Of a stretch of DNA of 7,302 nucleotides, positions 1 through 5,822 are shown piece after piece. The stretch comes from Candidatus Bathyarchaeota archaeon (GTDB taxonomy: Archaea > Thermoproteota > Bathyarchaeia > Bathyarchaeales > Bathycorpusculaceae): positions 1-7,302 of the forward strand of contig JAENXI010000036.1 in assembly GCA_016649625.1 (NCBI GenBank). Reading direction: 5' to 3'. The number at the start of each line of letters is the position of its first letter. The stretch's first letter is position 1. A program made the translations under genes and the position numbers. The notes under the pieces were generated by a model. It had not been told where the DNA came from. It did not search any database and was given only the letters and a program-made list of their open reading frames with translations.

Positions 1-1
1 T

Positions 2-514
2 CTTGAACCAGTTGAAAAGCGTTCCAAGAAAATTGTTGAAATTACACAAGATACACAAAATATCTTATCTGAAAATCAAGCGCCAATAGTTGAATTAGTT
101 GAAGTTCCTGCAAGTGAACAAGTCCAAATCGTTGAAGAAGTACACTATCAAGAAATTCCAAAAAATGAAGCATCAGAAGAAACATCCAAAATAGAACTTG
201 AAGAAGATAACTTCCTCGCTGAGCCACCTGTTACTCAGTTAATTGTTGAAAAACTAAGTGGCCTACTAGTCTCCTCAGATACAGTGCGAATCGACAAAGA
301 AATAATAGAAAAATGGAATGAACTCTACGAGGGTAAAACAATTGAATTTCTTCACATTGAAAACATCAATGGAAAAAGTACCCAAAGCAGGTTTAGGAAC
401 ATAAAAAGTTCAAAACATTCTGGAAAAGGTGTAATTCGTATGCCTGAAAAAATACAGTTTGCCCTGGAAACTTCAAAAGGTGAACTAGTTACAATCAAAC
501 CCATAATAAGCTAA
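2..514 (+). CDS. Partial acidic-linker protein with C-terminal Cdc48-N/VAT-N-like barrel domain
   Basis: The frame is open from the left edge to TAA at 512-514, giving 170 visible residues; the true start lies outside the window. A GTG at 284 could be taken as a start, but the frame continues well upstream, so I treat it as internal. Residues 1 to about 93 are rich in Glu, Val, Gln and Ser with short proline-containing stretches, typical of a disordered acidic linker. Residues about 94-169 form a compact domain that begins TVRIDKE, continues with YEGKTIEFLHI, and ends GKGVIRMPEKIQFAL..GELVTIKPI. That order (strand, helix, G-x-x-I-x-F strand, then IRM....G..VTI) resembles the double-psi beta-barrel of VAT/Cdc48 N-domains and, more distantly, AbrB-type barrels. 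No ATPase domain follows. The next gene begins 13 nt downstream, so the two are probably co-transcribed. Function unknown; the barrel assignment is from pattern only. Confidence 0.75.
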   Translation, partial: LEPVEKRSKKIVEITQDTQNILSENQAPIVELVEVPASEQVQIVEEVHYQEIPKNEASEETSKIELEEDNFLAEPPVTQLIVEKLSGLLVSSDTVRIDKEIIEKWNELYEGKTIEFLHIENINGKSTQSRFRNIKSSKHSGKGVIRMPEKIQFALETSKGELVTIKPIIS

Positions 515-520
515 GAGGAA
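514..520 (+). promoter_or_regulatory. Shine-Dalgarno of the Roadblock-like gene
   Basis: AGAGGAA overlaps the last base of the preceding stop codon and sits about 9 nt (from GAGG) before the ATG at 528. It fixes the start of the next gene and supports translation from a shared mRNA. Confidence 0.65.
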
Positions 521-527
521 AAAAATA

Positions 528-938
528 ATGGCCAACAAAAAACAAAGCATCCAAAAAACTGAACCGCCAGTAATTGTTGAAAATGAACTTTCGATTCCAG
601 CTATTGAAGAAGATTCACTATTTAAAAGCCTAAATAATAATCTTCAGAACCTGAAAAATCTCAAAGGTATAATGGGATATATTATACGAAATGCAGATTC
701 TGCTACTATAGACCTTAAGGAACCCGAAAAACTAGTTGAATACGCAATCTTTACATCTCAAGTAATGGATTCAAGCAAAGAACTTGCAGAATTATTCGAT
801 TTAGGTGATCTCGCCACAATACTTATCGAAGGTGAAGAACTTAAAGTTCTTATTATGATAATCAAAGAAAATAAAATTAATATCTTCATGAAGAAGAGCG
901 TTGATCACATAAATATTGGAACAAAAGTTTCACCCTAA
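528..938 (+). CDS. Roadblock/LC7-like domain protein
   Basis: Complete 136-residue protein with ATG start and a good Shine-Dalgarno. Residues 1-30 are a polar, probably flexible tail. Residues about 36-132 read as a Roadblock/LC7 fold: an N-terminal helix (SLNNNLQNLKNL), a strand pair (GIMGYIIRNAD...ATID), a long helix (EPEKLVEYAIFTSQVMDSSKELAELF), then strands ATILIEGEELKVLIMII and KINIFMKK, ending with a VDHINIGTKV helix start. Roadblock proteins are dimeric platforms that bind small GTPases (MglB in bacteria, dynein and Ragulator subunits in eukaryotes) and are numerous in Asgard archaea. The usual D-x-x-G turn after the first strand is replaced by RNADS, so it is a divergent member. It follows the barrel-domain gene in an apparent operon; no GTPase gene is visible here. 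Family call is from pattern and could be wrong in detail. Confidence 0.6.
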   Translation: MANKKQSIQKTEPPVIVENELSIPAIEEDSLFKSLNNNLQNLKNLKGIMGYIIRNADSATIDLKEPEKLVEYAIFTSQVMDSSKELAELFDLGDLATILIEGEELKVLIMIIKENKINIFMKKSVDHINIGTKVSP

Positions 939-960
939 CCCCCCCCCTTTCTTTTTATTT
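939..960 (+). terminator. C9 plus T-rich tract after the Roadblock-like gene
   Basis: Nine consecutive C (939-947) follow the stop codon directly and are followed by TTTCTTTTTATTT. Archaeal terminators are often simple pyrimidine or T-rich tracts without a hairpin, so this is a plausible terminator. The C9 run itself is striking in such AT-rich DNA. Confidence 0.4.
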
Positions 961-1288
961 AAACATTTTTTCACAAGTTCATCTTTAGAACAATTTTTCT
1001 TCACTAAAGCTCAAATTTTCAAACTCAATTTCTATGTGACCAACTTAGGTTCCAACAGAGAATATCAATTAAAAAAATGACATTTATATTATAACAAGAG
1101 TCATATCGTTTTTAGATTTATTAACAGTTAACCTTTAATTTGATCTTGTTCTTTCGTTGGTTGATTAAAGTTGTCTTTGTCGGCTAATATATTGGAGATA
1201 AAAGATCCAAATTGGCTAATAATGTCCAAAAAGTTTAACAAATTACAATTATCAATTCAAATTCGAACTATACTGGAGATCTAATGTT
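961..1288 (+). other. Non-coding region upstream of the aminotransferase
   Basis: About 330 bp with no convincing gene on either strand. It holds two TATA-like stretches, TTTATATTAT (about 1083-1092) and AATATATT (about 1186-1193). It also has an 8-bp direct repeat GGCTAATA at 1182-1189 and 1214-1221, spaced 32 bp, about three helical turns. If the first TATA-like box is used, the leader would be about 175 nt; if the second, about 75 nt. A 20-codon ORF starting at 1222 and a 7-codon ORF at 1284 lead into the aminotransferase start, but neither has supporting evidence. Confidence 0.4.
1275..1278 (+). promoter_or_regulatory. Shine-Dalgarno of the aminotransferase
   Basis: GGAG lies 10 nt before the ATG at 1289. 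An out-of-frame ATG at 1284 sits closer but opens only 7 codons, so the 1289 start is preferred; it also gives the family-typical N-terminus (KLLIPGPTEV). Confidence 0.65.
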
Positions 1289-2362
1289 ATGCATAAGAAA
1301 TTATTAATTCCTGGGCCCACCGAAGTGAGTCAAGAAATATTACGCGAACAATCTCGGTATCTTATAGGGCACAGAGAAAAAGCGTTTTCAGATCTTTATG
1401 GGGAAATAAAAAGTAAACTCACTAAATTCTTCGAGTTATCTGATAGTTATAATCCTACAGTGACTACTTCCTCTGGAACTTTATGGTTTGATATTGTTGC
1501 GAGAAGTATTGTAAAAGAAAAAGCCCTTGTATGCGTTAATGGTGCTTTTTCTTCGCGATTTGCCAAAACGATCCAGTTTTGTGGAAAAAAAGTTGATGTT
1601 ATTGAAGTAGATTGGGGCAAAGCGATAAAAACTAGCATGGTCGCTGAGAAACTTGAATCTTCAAAGTATGATACAGTTGTTATGTGTCACAATGAATCAT
1701 CCACAGGAGTAAGAAATCCCATTTATGAAGTGGGGGATCTAATTCGAAGCAATTATCCTGATTTACTTTTTGCAGTTGATAGTGTTTCTTCAATGGCTGG
1801 TGATAAAATTATTCCCAAAACTATTGGTTGTGATGTCGTATTTGCTTCTTCACAAAAATGTTTTGCTTTGCCTCCCGGGCTCTGTATAAGTATAGTATCT
1901 GATAGGGCAATAGAGAGAGCTAATAATGTATCTAATCGCGGTTCCTACACTGATCTAGTTAAAATATTTGATTTTGAAAAAAAGAATCAAACACCATTTA
2001 CTCCAAATATCTCACTTCTATACGCTTTGAATAAACGAATGGATCTTTTAATAAAGGAAACCTATGCTCGTGTTTATGAAAGACACCTAGAAATGGCAAA
2101 ATGTACTCGCGATTGGGCAAAAACACATTTTGAATTGTTTCCTGAACCTGGTTTTGAATCGGTTACTTTAACTTGCATAAAAAATACTCTTGAAAAGAAT
2201 ATTAAAGAATTAATTGAAAAACTTGCTTTGAGAGGTTTTATGATTTCAAATGGGTATGGAATGTTAAAAGAAAAGACTTTTCGTATTGGTCATATGGGTG
2301 AATGGAATACTATTGAAGTAAAAAAGGTTCTAGATATTATTGATGATATTTGGGGATTGTAA
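1289..2362 (+). CDS. Class V PLP-dependent aminotransferase (alanine-glyoxylate / serine-pyruvate / phosphoserine type)
   Basis: Complete 357-residue protein, normal length for this fold-type I family. PLP-site features are all present: the LIPGPTEV start (5-12), the phosphate-loop SSGT (61-64), HNESSTG (134-140), the pyridine-nitrogen aspartate D164 in AVDSVSSM, and the Schiff-base lysine K190 in SSQKCFALPPGL. A C-terminal FRIGHMG (331-337) contains the arginine expected to bind the substrate carboxylate. These enzymes transfer amino groups between alanine, serine or phosphoserine and glyoxylate, pyruvate or 2-oxoglutarate in the cytoplasm. Specificity cannot be read from motifs. The neighbouring DUF1015 gene favours a serine-pathway role (3-phosphohydroxypyruvate to phosphoserine), because class V aminotransferase, phosphoglycerate dehydrogenase and DUF1015 genes cluster in Thermotoga, Clostridia and Bacteroidetes. 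No dehydrogenase gene is present here. Family sure, substrate inferred. Confidence 0.9.
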   Translation: MHKKLLIPGPTEVSQEILREQSRYLIGHREKAFSDLYGEIKSKLTKFFELSDSYNPTVTTSSGTLWFDIVARSIVKEKALVCVNGAFSSRFAKTIQFCGKKVDVIEVDWGKAIKTSMVAEKLESSKYDTVVMCHNESSTGVRNPIYEVGDLIRSNYPDLLFAVDSVSSMAGDKIIPKTIGCDVVFASSQKCFALPPGLCISIVSDRAIERANNVSNRGSYTDLVKIFDFEKKNQTPFTPNISLLYALNKRMDLLIKETYARVYERHLEMAKCTRDWAKTHFELFPEPGFESVTLTCIKNTLEKNIKELIEKLALRGFMISNGYGMLKEKTFRIGHMGEWNTIEVKKVLDIIDDIWGL

Positions 2363-2542
2363 CAATTAACTTTAAAGTTCTGTTTTATTTGATAATTATT
2401 GAAGAGGGTCCACGTTATTAATGTGTGAAAACAAAGTACTCATGCTTTCTTTTGTGTTATCTGAAATTAATATTAATACCAAGACAAACACTTGGTTATC
2501 AAAGAAGTTTTTGCATTCAATTGAGGATTTTGCGAGCTGAGT
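2363..2542 (+). other. Gap between aminotransferase and DUF1015 gene
   Basis: About 180 bp. It contains a perfect 6-bp inverted repeat ACCAAG/CTTGGT (2478-2483 and 2491-2496, 7-nt loop). It also holds a 39-codon ORF (ATG 2421, TGA 2538-2540) preceded by GAGGG 12 nt upstream, whose stop lies 2 nt before the first possible TTG start of DUF1015. The small protein (begins MCENKVLMLSFVL) resembles nothing I know; it could be a coupling leader or chance. No remnant of a phosphoglycerate dehydrogenase is visible. Confidence 0.3.
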
Positions 2543-2545
2543 TTG

Positions 2546-3823
2546 TTGGTAGATATCAGACCTTTTAGAGCTATACGTTATTCAAAGAAAGCAGGTTCTA
2601 TTGTTGATTTAGTAACTCAACCATATGATAAAATTGATCCTTCATTGCAACATACTTATTATGAAAAATCATTTTACAATTATTGTCGCTTAATTTAACC
2701 ACTAGAAAAAAACAAATACGCATCAGCCCAAGAGCGAATTCTCGATTGGCTCAAGAAAGGAATCTTGCTTAAAGATGAAGAACCAGCAATATTTGTGTAC
2801 AGACAAGAATTTCAGCTTGATGGAAAAAAATTCGCCCGAATTGGATTAATAGCAGCTCTTCGTCTTTATCCATATAGTGAAAATACGGTCTTTCCACATG
2901 AAGTTACTTATAAAGAACCTAAAACTGATCGCATAAATATGTTGGAATCAGTTCAAAAAGACCTTGAACCTGTTTTTTTTGTTTATTCCGATCCTGAGAA
3001 AATAACAATTAAATTCTTTTCAAAAATCATTGATACTTTACCAATAATTGATTTTAAAGATTCAATCGGAATTACTCATGCCCTTTGGAAAATATCTGAT
3101 CCGCAATATATTGAACTCATAAAAAATGCTCTTAAAGATAAAATACTTGTTATTGCTGATGGCCATCATAGGTATGAGAGCGCTTTAACCTATAGAGATG
3201 TTCAACAAAAAAAGGGAGCCTGGACAAAAGACTCCGCTTTCAATTTTCATATGTCCTACCTGGTTCCAGTTGAAGAAGAAGGTCTAATTGTTTTGCCAAC
3301 TCACAGAGTTTTAAAAGAATTTAATTTAACTCTTGCAAGATTAAATAAACTAAAAGAATACTTTGACGTTCAACCAATTGATCCAATAACCAAATCTTTA
3401 GAAGCCTTCCTAAAAGCAAACTCTCATAAACACACTTTTTGTGTTTATGATGGCAAAAGAGCTTATGGGTTGCTTCTAAAAAATGCAATGGAGGTCTCCC
3501 AAATGATCAATGCTGACTGCCCAACAGAAGAGTGTCTGCTTGATGTAGCCATTTTGCGTGACATAGTTTTCAAACAAGTATTGGGTATTGGAAAAATGAA
3601 AATGCATAAAGACATACTTTATGTTGAATCAACCATTGATGCTCTTAACAAAGTTGATAAAGGAGATGCAAAATTAGCTTTTTTAGTTAATCCAGTTGAT
3701 CCAAAAGTAGTTTGGAAAATCGCTCAGAAAAAATTGCGATTGCCTGAAAAATCTACTGATTTTTATCCAAAACCTTGTTCTGGATTGATGCTGATGGATA
3801 TCTCTAATGACGAAAAACTCTAA
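2546..3823 (+). pseudogene. DUF1015 family gene interrupted by an in-frame TAA
   Basis: A DUF1015 (COG4198) protein of 425 codons, the family's usual length, if the TAA at 2696-2698 (codon 51) is read through. Upstream of it the frame gives a proper N-terminus: MVDIRPFRAIRYS, then TQPYDKID and YYEKSFYNYCRLI. Downstream the same frame continues with PLEKNKYASAQERILDWLKKGIL and the family core: HEVTYKEPKTDR (about 118-129), ADGHHRYESAL (about 204-214), LPTHR (about 250-254) and the closing PEKSTDFYPKPCSGL (from about 400). There is no shift of frame, so a single substitution (for example TTA to TAA) explains the break. The start is TTG at 2546 or 2543 with only weak Shine-Dalgarno support. A TTG at 2765 could restart the 352-codon remainder, but that would lack the conserved N-terminus. 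DUF1015 genes cluster with serine-biosynthesis genes, matching the aminotransferase upstream; the DGHHR motif recalls the ParB/Srx-fold serine kinases SbnI and SerK, an inference only. Recent pseudogene and sequencing error are both possible. Confidence 0.85.
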
Positions 3824-3824
3824 A

Positions 3825-3852
3825 AGGATTTTTTCCTAATTTTATTATTTAA
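3825..3852 (+). terminator. T-rich end of the DUF1015 transcript
   Basis: A small AGGA/TCCT stem encloses T5 within a T6 run (3829-3834), followed by TTTTATTATTT just after the stop codon. It is a plausible archaeal T-tract terminator between convergent genes; the stem alone is too short to count. Confidence 0.35.
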
Positions 3853-3976
3853 TTGCTTGTAAAATGAGTTTTAATAATTCCAAATTGCGGCATTCATTAG
3901 GTTGCATATTTGTTTATTGTTTGGAAGCCAGCTTTTTTATTCTGAAAAAACTGTTGTTGTTCCTTTTAGTGGTTAA

Positions 3977-4120
3977 CTATTTTATGTATTTAGTTTTGCG
4001 TCTTTTGAATCTTTTTTTGCAGACTACACTACAAAAATGGAAGGTTTCACCTTGATAGGTAATCTTGTATTTTGCTGTGCCTTCATCTAAAACCATGCCG
4101 CAAACTGGGTCTCTTAGCAT
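3977..4120 (-). CDS. Small YHS-domain metal-binding protein
   Basis: A 47-residue protein, short enough to be missed by length cut-offs. It begins MLRDPVCGMVLDEGTA and continues YQGETFHFCSVVCKKRF, matching the YHS domain almost end to end: DPVCGM, a short strand region, Y-x-G-x-x-F-x-F-C-S-x-x-C, then a basic tail. C7, C30 and C34 are the likely metal ligands, by analogy with the YHS/TRASH treble-clef-like family that binds copper or other soft metals. The start is the only ATG in frame; a GAGG lies 14 nt upstream (4135-4138) and another only 2 nt upstream. It lies 57 nt behind the helicase on the same strand and is probably on the helicase transcript, though a functional link is not obvious. 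A 63-codon plus-strand frame over the same DNA is a shadow. Confidence 0.85.
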   Translation of the reverse strand: MLRDPVCGMVLDEGTAKYKITYQGETFHFCSVVCKKRFKRRKTKYIK

Positions 4121-4177
4121 TTCCTCTGTCTTTACCTCTTGGAAGAATCTATGTTATCTACTTATTATGGTTAGTGG

Positions 4178-5314
4178 TTATGCGAAGGATTGAATTGCAG
4201 GTGCTTCATTTATCTCTATTATTGTTGTTTTGGTTAATTTTTTGATGTCGTTAAACACTGAAATTTCTCCATAACCTACAAGAGTTATAGCAGTTCCATC
4301 TAGTCCCATTCGAGCTGTTCTGCCAATTCTATGGAAATAAACTAGTGCTTCCATAGGCACATCATAGTTGATGATATGTGTTATCCCTTGAATATCAAGG
4401 CCTCTTGAAGCAACATCTGTTGCAGCTATTAGATCCAATTTTCCTTCTCTAAACTCGGTTATTACACGCGTTCTTTGGGATTGCGTAAAACCTGCGTGAA
4501 GCGCTCCAATATTATATCCGGCTCGTCTAAGTTTGTCTGAAAGGTTGCTTGTACCTCGTCGTGTTTTGCAGAATATTATTGCTCTATCTACCTGATTTTT
4601 TTCTAATATATCTCTAAGCACTCTGAATTTGTTGTGAGGATTTACAAGCATGTAGAATTGTTTCATTTGTACGAGTGCGATTTCGTCTTTGCTCACAAGT
4701 ATTTTTTCAGGATTCTTCAAGTATCTGTCGCAGATTTTAATTACGTTTCTGTCTATAGTTGCTGAAAAAAGACTTGTTTGCCTACTTGAGGGGGTTTTTG
4801 AAAGGATGTGGTCAATATCTTCGATAAATCCCATGTCTAACATCCTATCTGCTTCATCCAGCACCACCATTTTTATTGAAGATAAGTCTAGTTGTCTTCT
4901 TTCAATCAGATCTAAGATTCTTCCTGGTGTACCAACAACAATATGTGTTCCACGCGATAAAGCGTGTATCTGTCTATTGATCGGTTCTCCACCGTATACA
5001 GCTAAAACTTTTAGTTTCAAGTGTTTTGCAAAACTTTTAATATTTTTTGCCACTTGAATGGCAAGTTCGCGAGTTGGTGCTAAAACCAAACCTTGAACTG
5101 CTCTGATATTTGGGTTTACTTTTTCAACCATTGGTACTCCAAAGGCTGCAGTTTTACCTGTTCCAGTACGTGCTTGTCCTATGACATCTTTGCCATCAAG
5201 TAAAGGCAATATGGCCTGGGCTTGGATAGGAAAAAGACTTTCAAATCCAAGTTCGTTTATACTTCTTAAAACTTCCCTACTAAGAGGTAAGTCATTGAAA
5301 GATTGGTTACTCAT
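4178..5314 (-). CDS. DEAD-box ATP-dependent RNA helicase
   Basis: Complete 378-residue protein containing little beyond the two RecA-like domains. In order: the Q motif (upstream aromatic F6, GFESLFPIQ with Q31), motif I ARTGTGKT (48-55), Ia PTRELA (80-85), GG (108-109), Ib TPGR (129-132), II DEAD (153-156), III SAT (184-186), IV IIFCKT (246-251), V DVASRGLD (300-307) and VI HRIGRTAR (328-335). All catalytic and RNA-binding motifs are intact, so it should unwind or remodel RNA with ATP in the cytoplasm; relatives act in ribosome assembly, RNA decay and cold adaptation. It lacks the long basic C-terminal tails of many bacterial DeaD/CsdA proteins, as is common in archaeal versions. A Shine-Dalgarno AGGAGA lies upstream. 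The YHS gene follows 57 nt downstream, and the promoter region holds several palindromes. Confidence 0.96.
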   Translation of the reverse strand: MSNQSFNDLPLSREVLRSINELGFESLFPIQAQAILPLLDGKDVIGQARTGTGKTAAFGVPMVEKVNPNIRAVQGLVLAPTRELAIQVAKNIKSFAKHLKLKVLAVYGGEPINRQIHALSRGTHIVVGTPGRILDLIERRQLDLSSIKMVVLDEADRMLDMGFIEDIDHILSKTPSSRQTSLFSATIDRNVIKICDRYLKNPEKILVSKDEIALVQMKQFYMLVNPHNKFRVLRDILEKNQVDRAIIFCKTRRGTSNLSDKLRRAGYNIGALHAGFTQSQRTRVITEFREGKLDLIAATDVASRGLDIQGITHIINYDVPMEALVYFHRIGRTARMGLDGTAITLVGYGEISVFNDIKKLTKTTIIEINEAPAIQSFA

Positions 5315-5325
5315 TATGTTTTATT

Positions 5326-5331
5326 TCTCCT
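5326..5331 (-). promoter_or_regulatory. Shine-Dalgarno of the DEAD-box helicase
   Basis: On the minus strand AGGAGA lies about 12 nt before the ATG at 5314, slightly long but the clear best candidate. Confidence 0.6.
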
Positions 5332-5378
5332 GCCACAACTTTATTTTTATGTAGCATTTTCAAAAAGCTAATAGAAGC

Positions 5379-5390
5379 TTACTAAAGTAA
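5379..5390. repeat. 12-bp palindrome in the helicase leader
   Basis: TTACT-AA-AGTAA lies 12 bp from the 15-bp palindrome, just downstream of the predicted transcription start. It may be part of the same regulatory region; in AT-rich DNA it could also be chance. Confidence 0.3.
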
Positions 5391-5402
5391 CATGATATAC
5401 AA

Positions 5403-5417
5403 TTGACAATCTGTCAA
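5403..5417. promoter_or_regulatory. 15-bp palindrome, candidate operator at helicase promoter
   Basis: TTGACA-ATC-TGTCAA is a perfect 6-bp inverted repeat. It is flanked by ATACAA (5397-5402) and TTGTAT (5421-5426), which also pair if a 3-nt bulge is allowed on one side. It lies between the candidate TATA box and the predicted transcription start, a typical place for an archaeal repressor site. It could instead be an RNA stem. Confidence 0.4.
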
Positions 5418-5422
5418 ATTTT

Positions 5423-5430
5423 GTATAAAC
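5423..5430 (-). promoter_or_regulatory. Candidate TATA box of the helicase
   Basis: On the minus strand the sequence reads GGTTTATACAAAA, with the TATA-like core at 5423-5430. Transcription would start near 5400, giving a leader of about 85 nt. A 15-bp palindrome lies between this box and the predicted start. Confidence 0.4.
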
Positions 5431-5451
5431 CATTTATCTCAATTAGGAAAA

Positions 5452-5469
5452 GACCGATATTATTCGGTC
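5452..5469. repeat. 18-bp inverted repeat upstream of the helicase TATA box
   Basis: GACCGA-TATTAT-TCGGTC is a perfect 6-bp inverted repeat with relatively GC-rich arms in otherwise AT-rich DNA. It sits just upstream of the candidate TATA box, where an archaeal activator could bind. Confidence 0.4.
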
Positions 5470-5822
5470 AATACTTATTTGGAATTTGGATGTTACTGGT
5501 AGTGAATCATATTTAACTTTCGTAAACAGGGATCATTATCACAACCTATTAAGCGTTTCCTGATCCTAACAAGAAAATCATCATAACACAGATGTTTTAT
5601 CCAGCTTGAAATATCCTCTTTTCATATTATAGCTGGTTATTTCTATTTTCATAATTATTTAATTACTAAACAAAGTTCTAATGATAGTGGATAATACTTC
5701 TTTTTATTAGAGAAAAACTTGAAATTTCATGTTCTGATATAACTGATTTCTCTTCATTGACCTTTAATTATCAATTGAGTTATTTTATCTATATGATTCT
5801 ATATTTTAGAGATTTTGCTCAA
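5470..5822. other. Non-coding region between glutaminyl cyclase and helicase
   Basis: About 350 bp without a credible ORF on either strand; the ATG-started frames I checked run fewer than 20 codons. It includes the inverted repeat CCAGCT/AGCTGG (5601-5606 and 5631-5636), with a second inner pairing TGAAA/TTTCA (5608-5612 and 5620-5624). There is also a looser GGATCA/TGATCC pair (5530-5535 and 5561-5566). The CCAGCT hairpin could form in the 3' region of the cyclase transcript. No tRNA-like arms or known riboswitch were seen. Confidence 0.35.

Noticed and set aside
42..227. 61-codon minus-strand frame
   Set aside because: It lies antisense to the acidic-linker coding region; its Leu/Gln-rich content is the complement of Glu/Val/Gln codons on the plus strand.
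284..514. GTG at 284 as the start of the first gene
   Set aside because: The frame is open to the left edge with protein-like acidic sequence, and no Shine-Dalgarno precedes the GTG; it sits at the beginning of the folded domain, not of the gene.
1147..1250. Short minus-strand frame ending in a Lys/Gln-rich stretch upstream of the aminotransferase
   Set aside because: About 33 codons from a TTG, no Shine-Dalgarno and no family resemblance; chance opening is likely.
1222..1284. 20-codon ORF as an attenuator leader peptide for the aminotransferase
   Set aside because: No ribosome-binding site at a suitable distance, no run of regulatory codons, and no alternative hairpins that would support attenuation.
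1447..1638. 63-codon minus-strand frame
   Set aside because: It is antisense to the aminotransferase and has no recognisable domain.
3864..4055. 63-codon plus-strand frame with many Leu and Phe
   Set aside because: It overlaps the YHS gene on the other strand; the hydrophobic content comes from T-rich DNA in a convergent intergenic region and there is no Shine-Dalgarno.
4689..5057. 122-codon plus-strand frame
   Set aside because: It is antisense to the conserved helicase core and shows no family features.
5530..5566. GGATCA/TGATCC pair as a terminator or mobile-element end
   Set aside because: Only 6 bp with a 25-nt spacer and no target duplication or transposase; expected by chance in this length.
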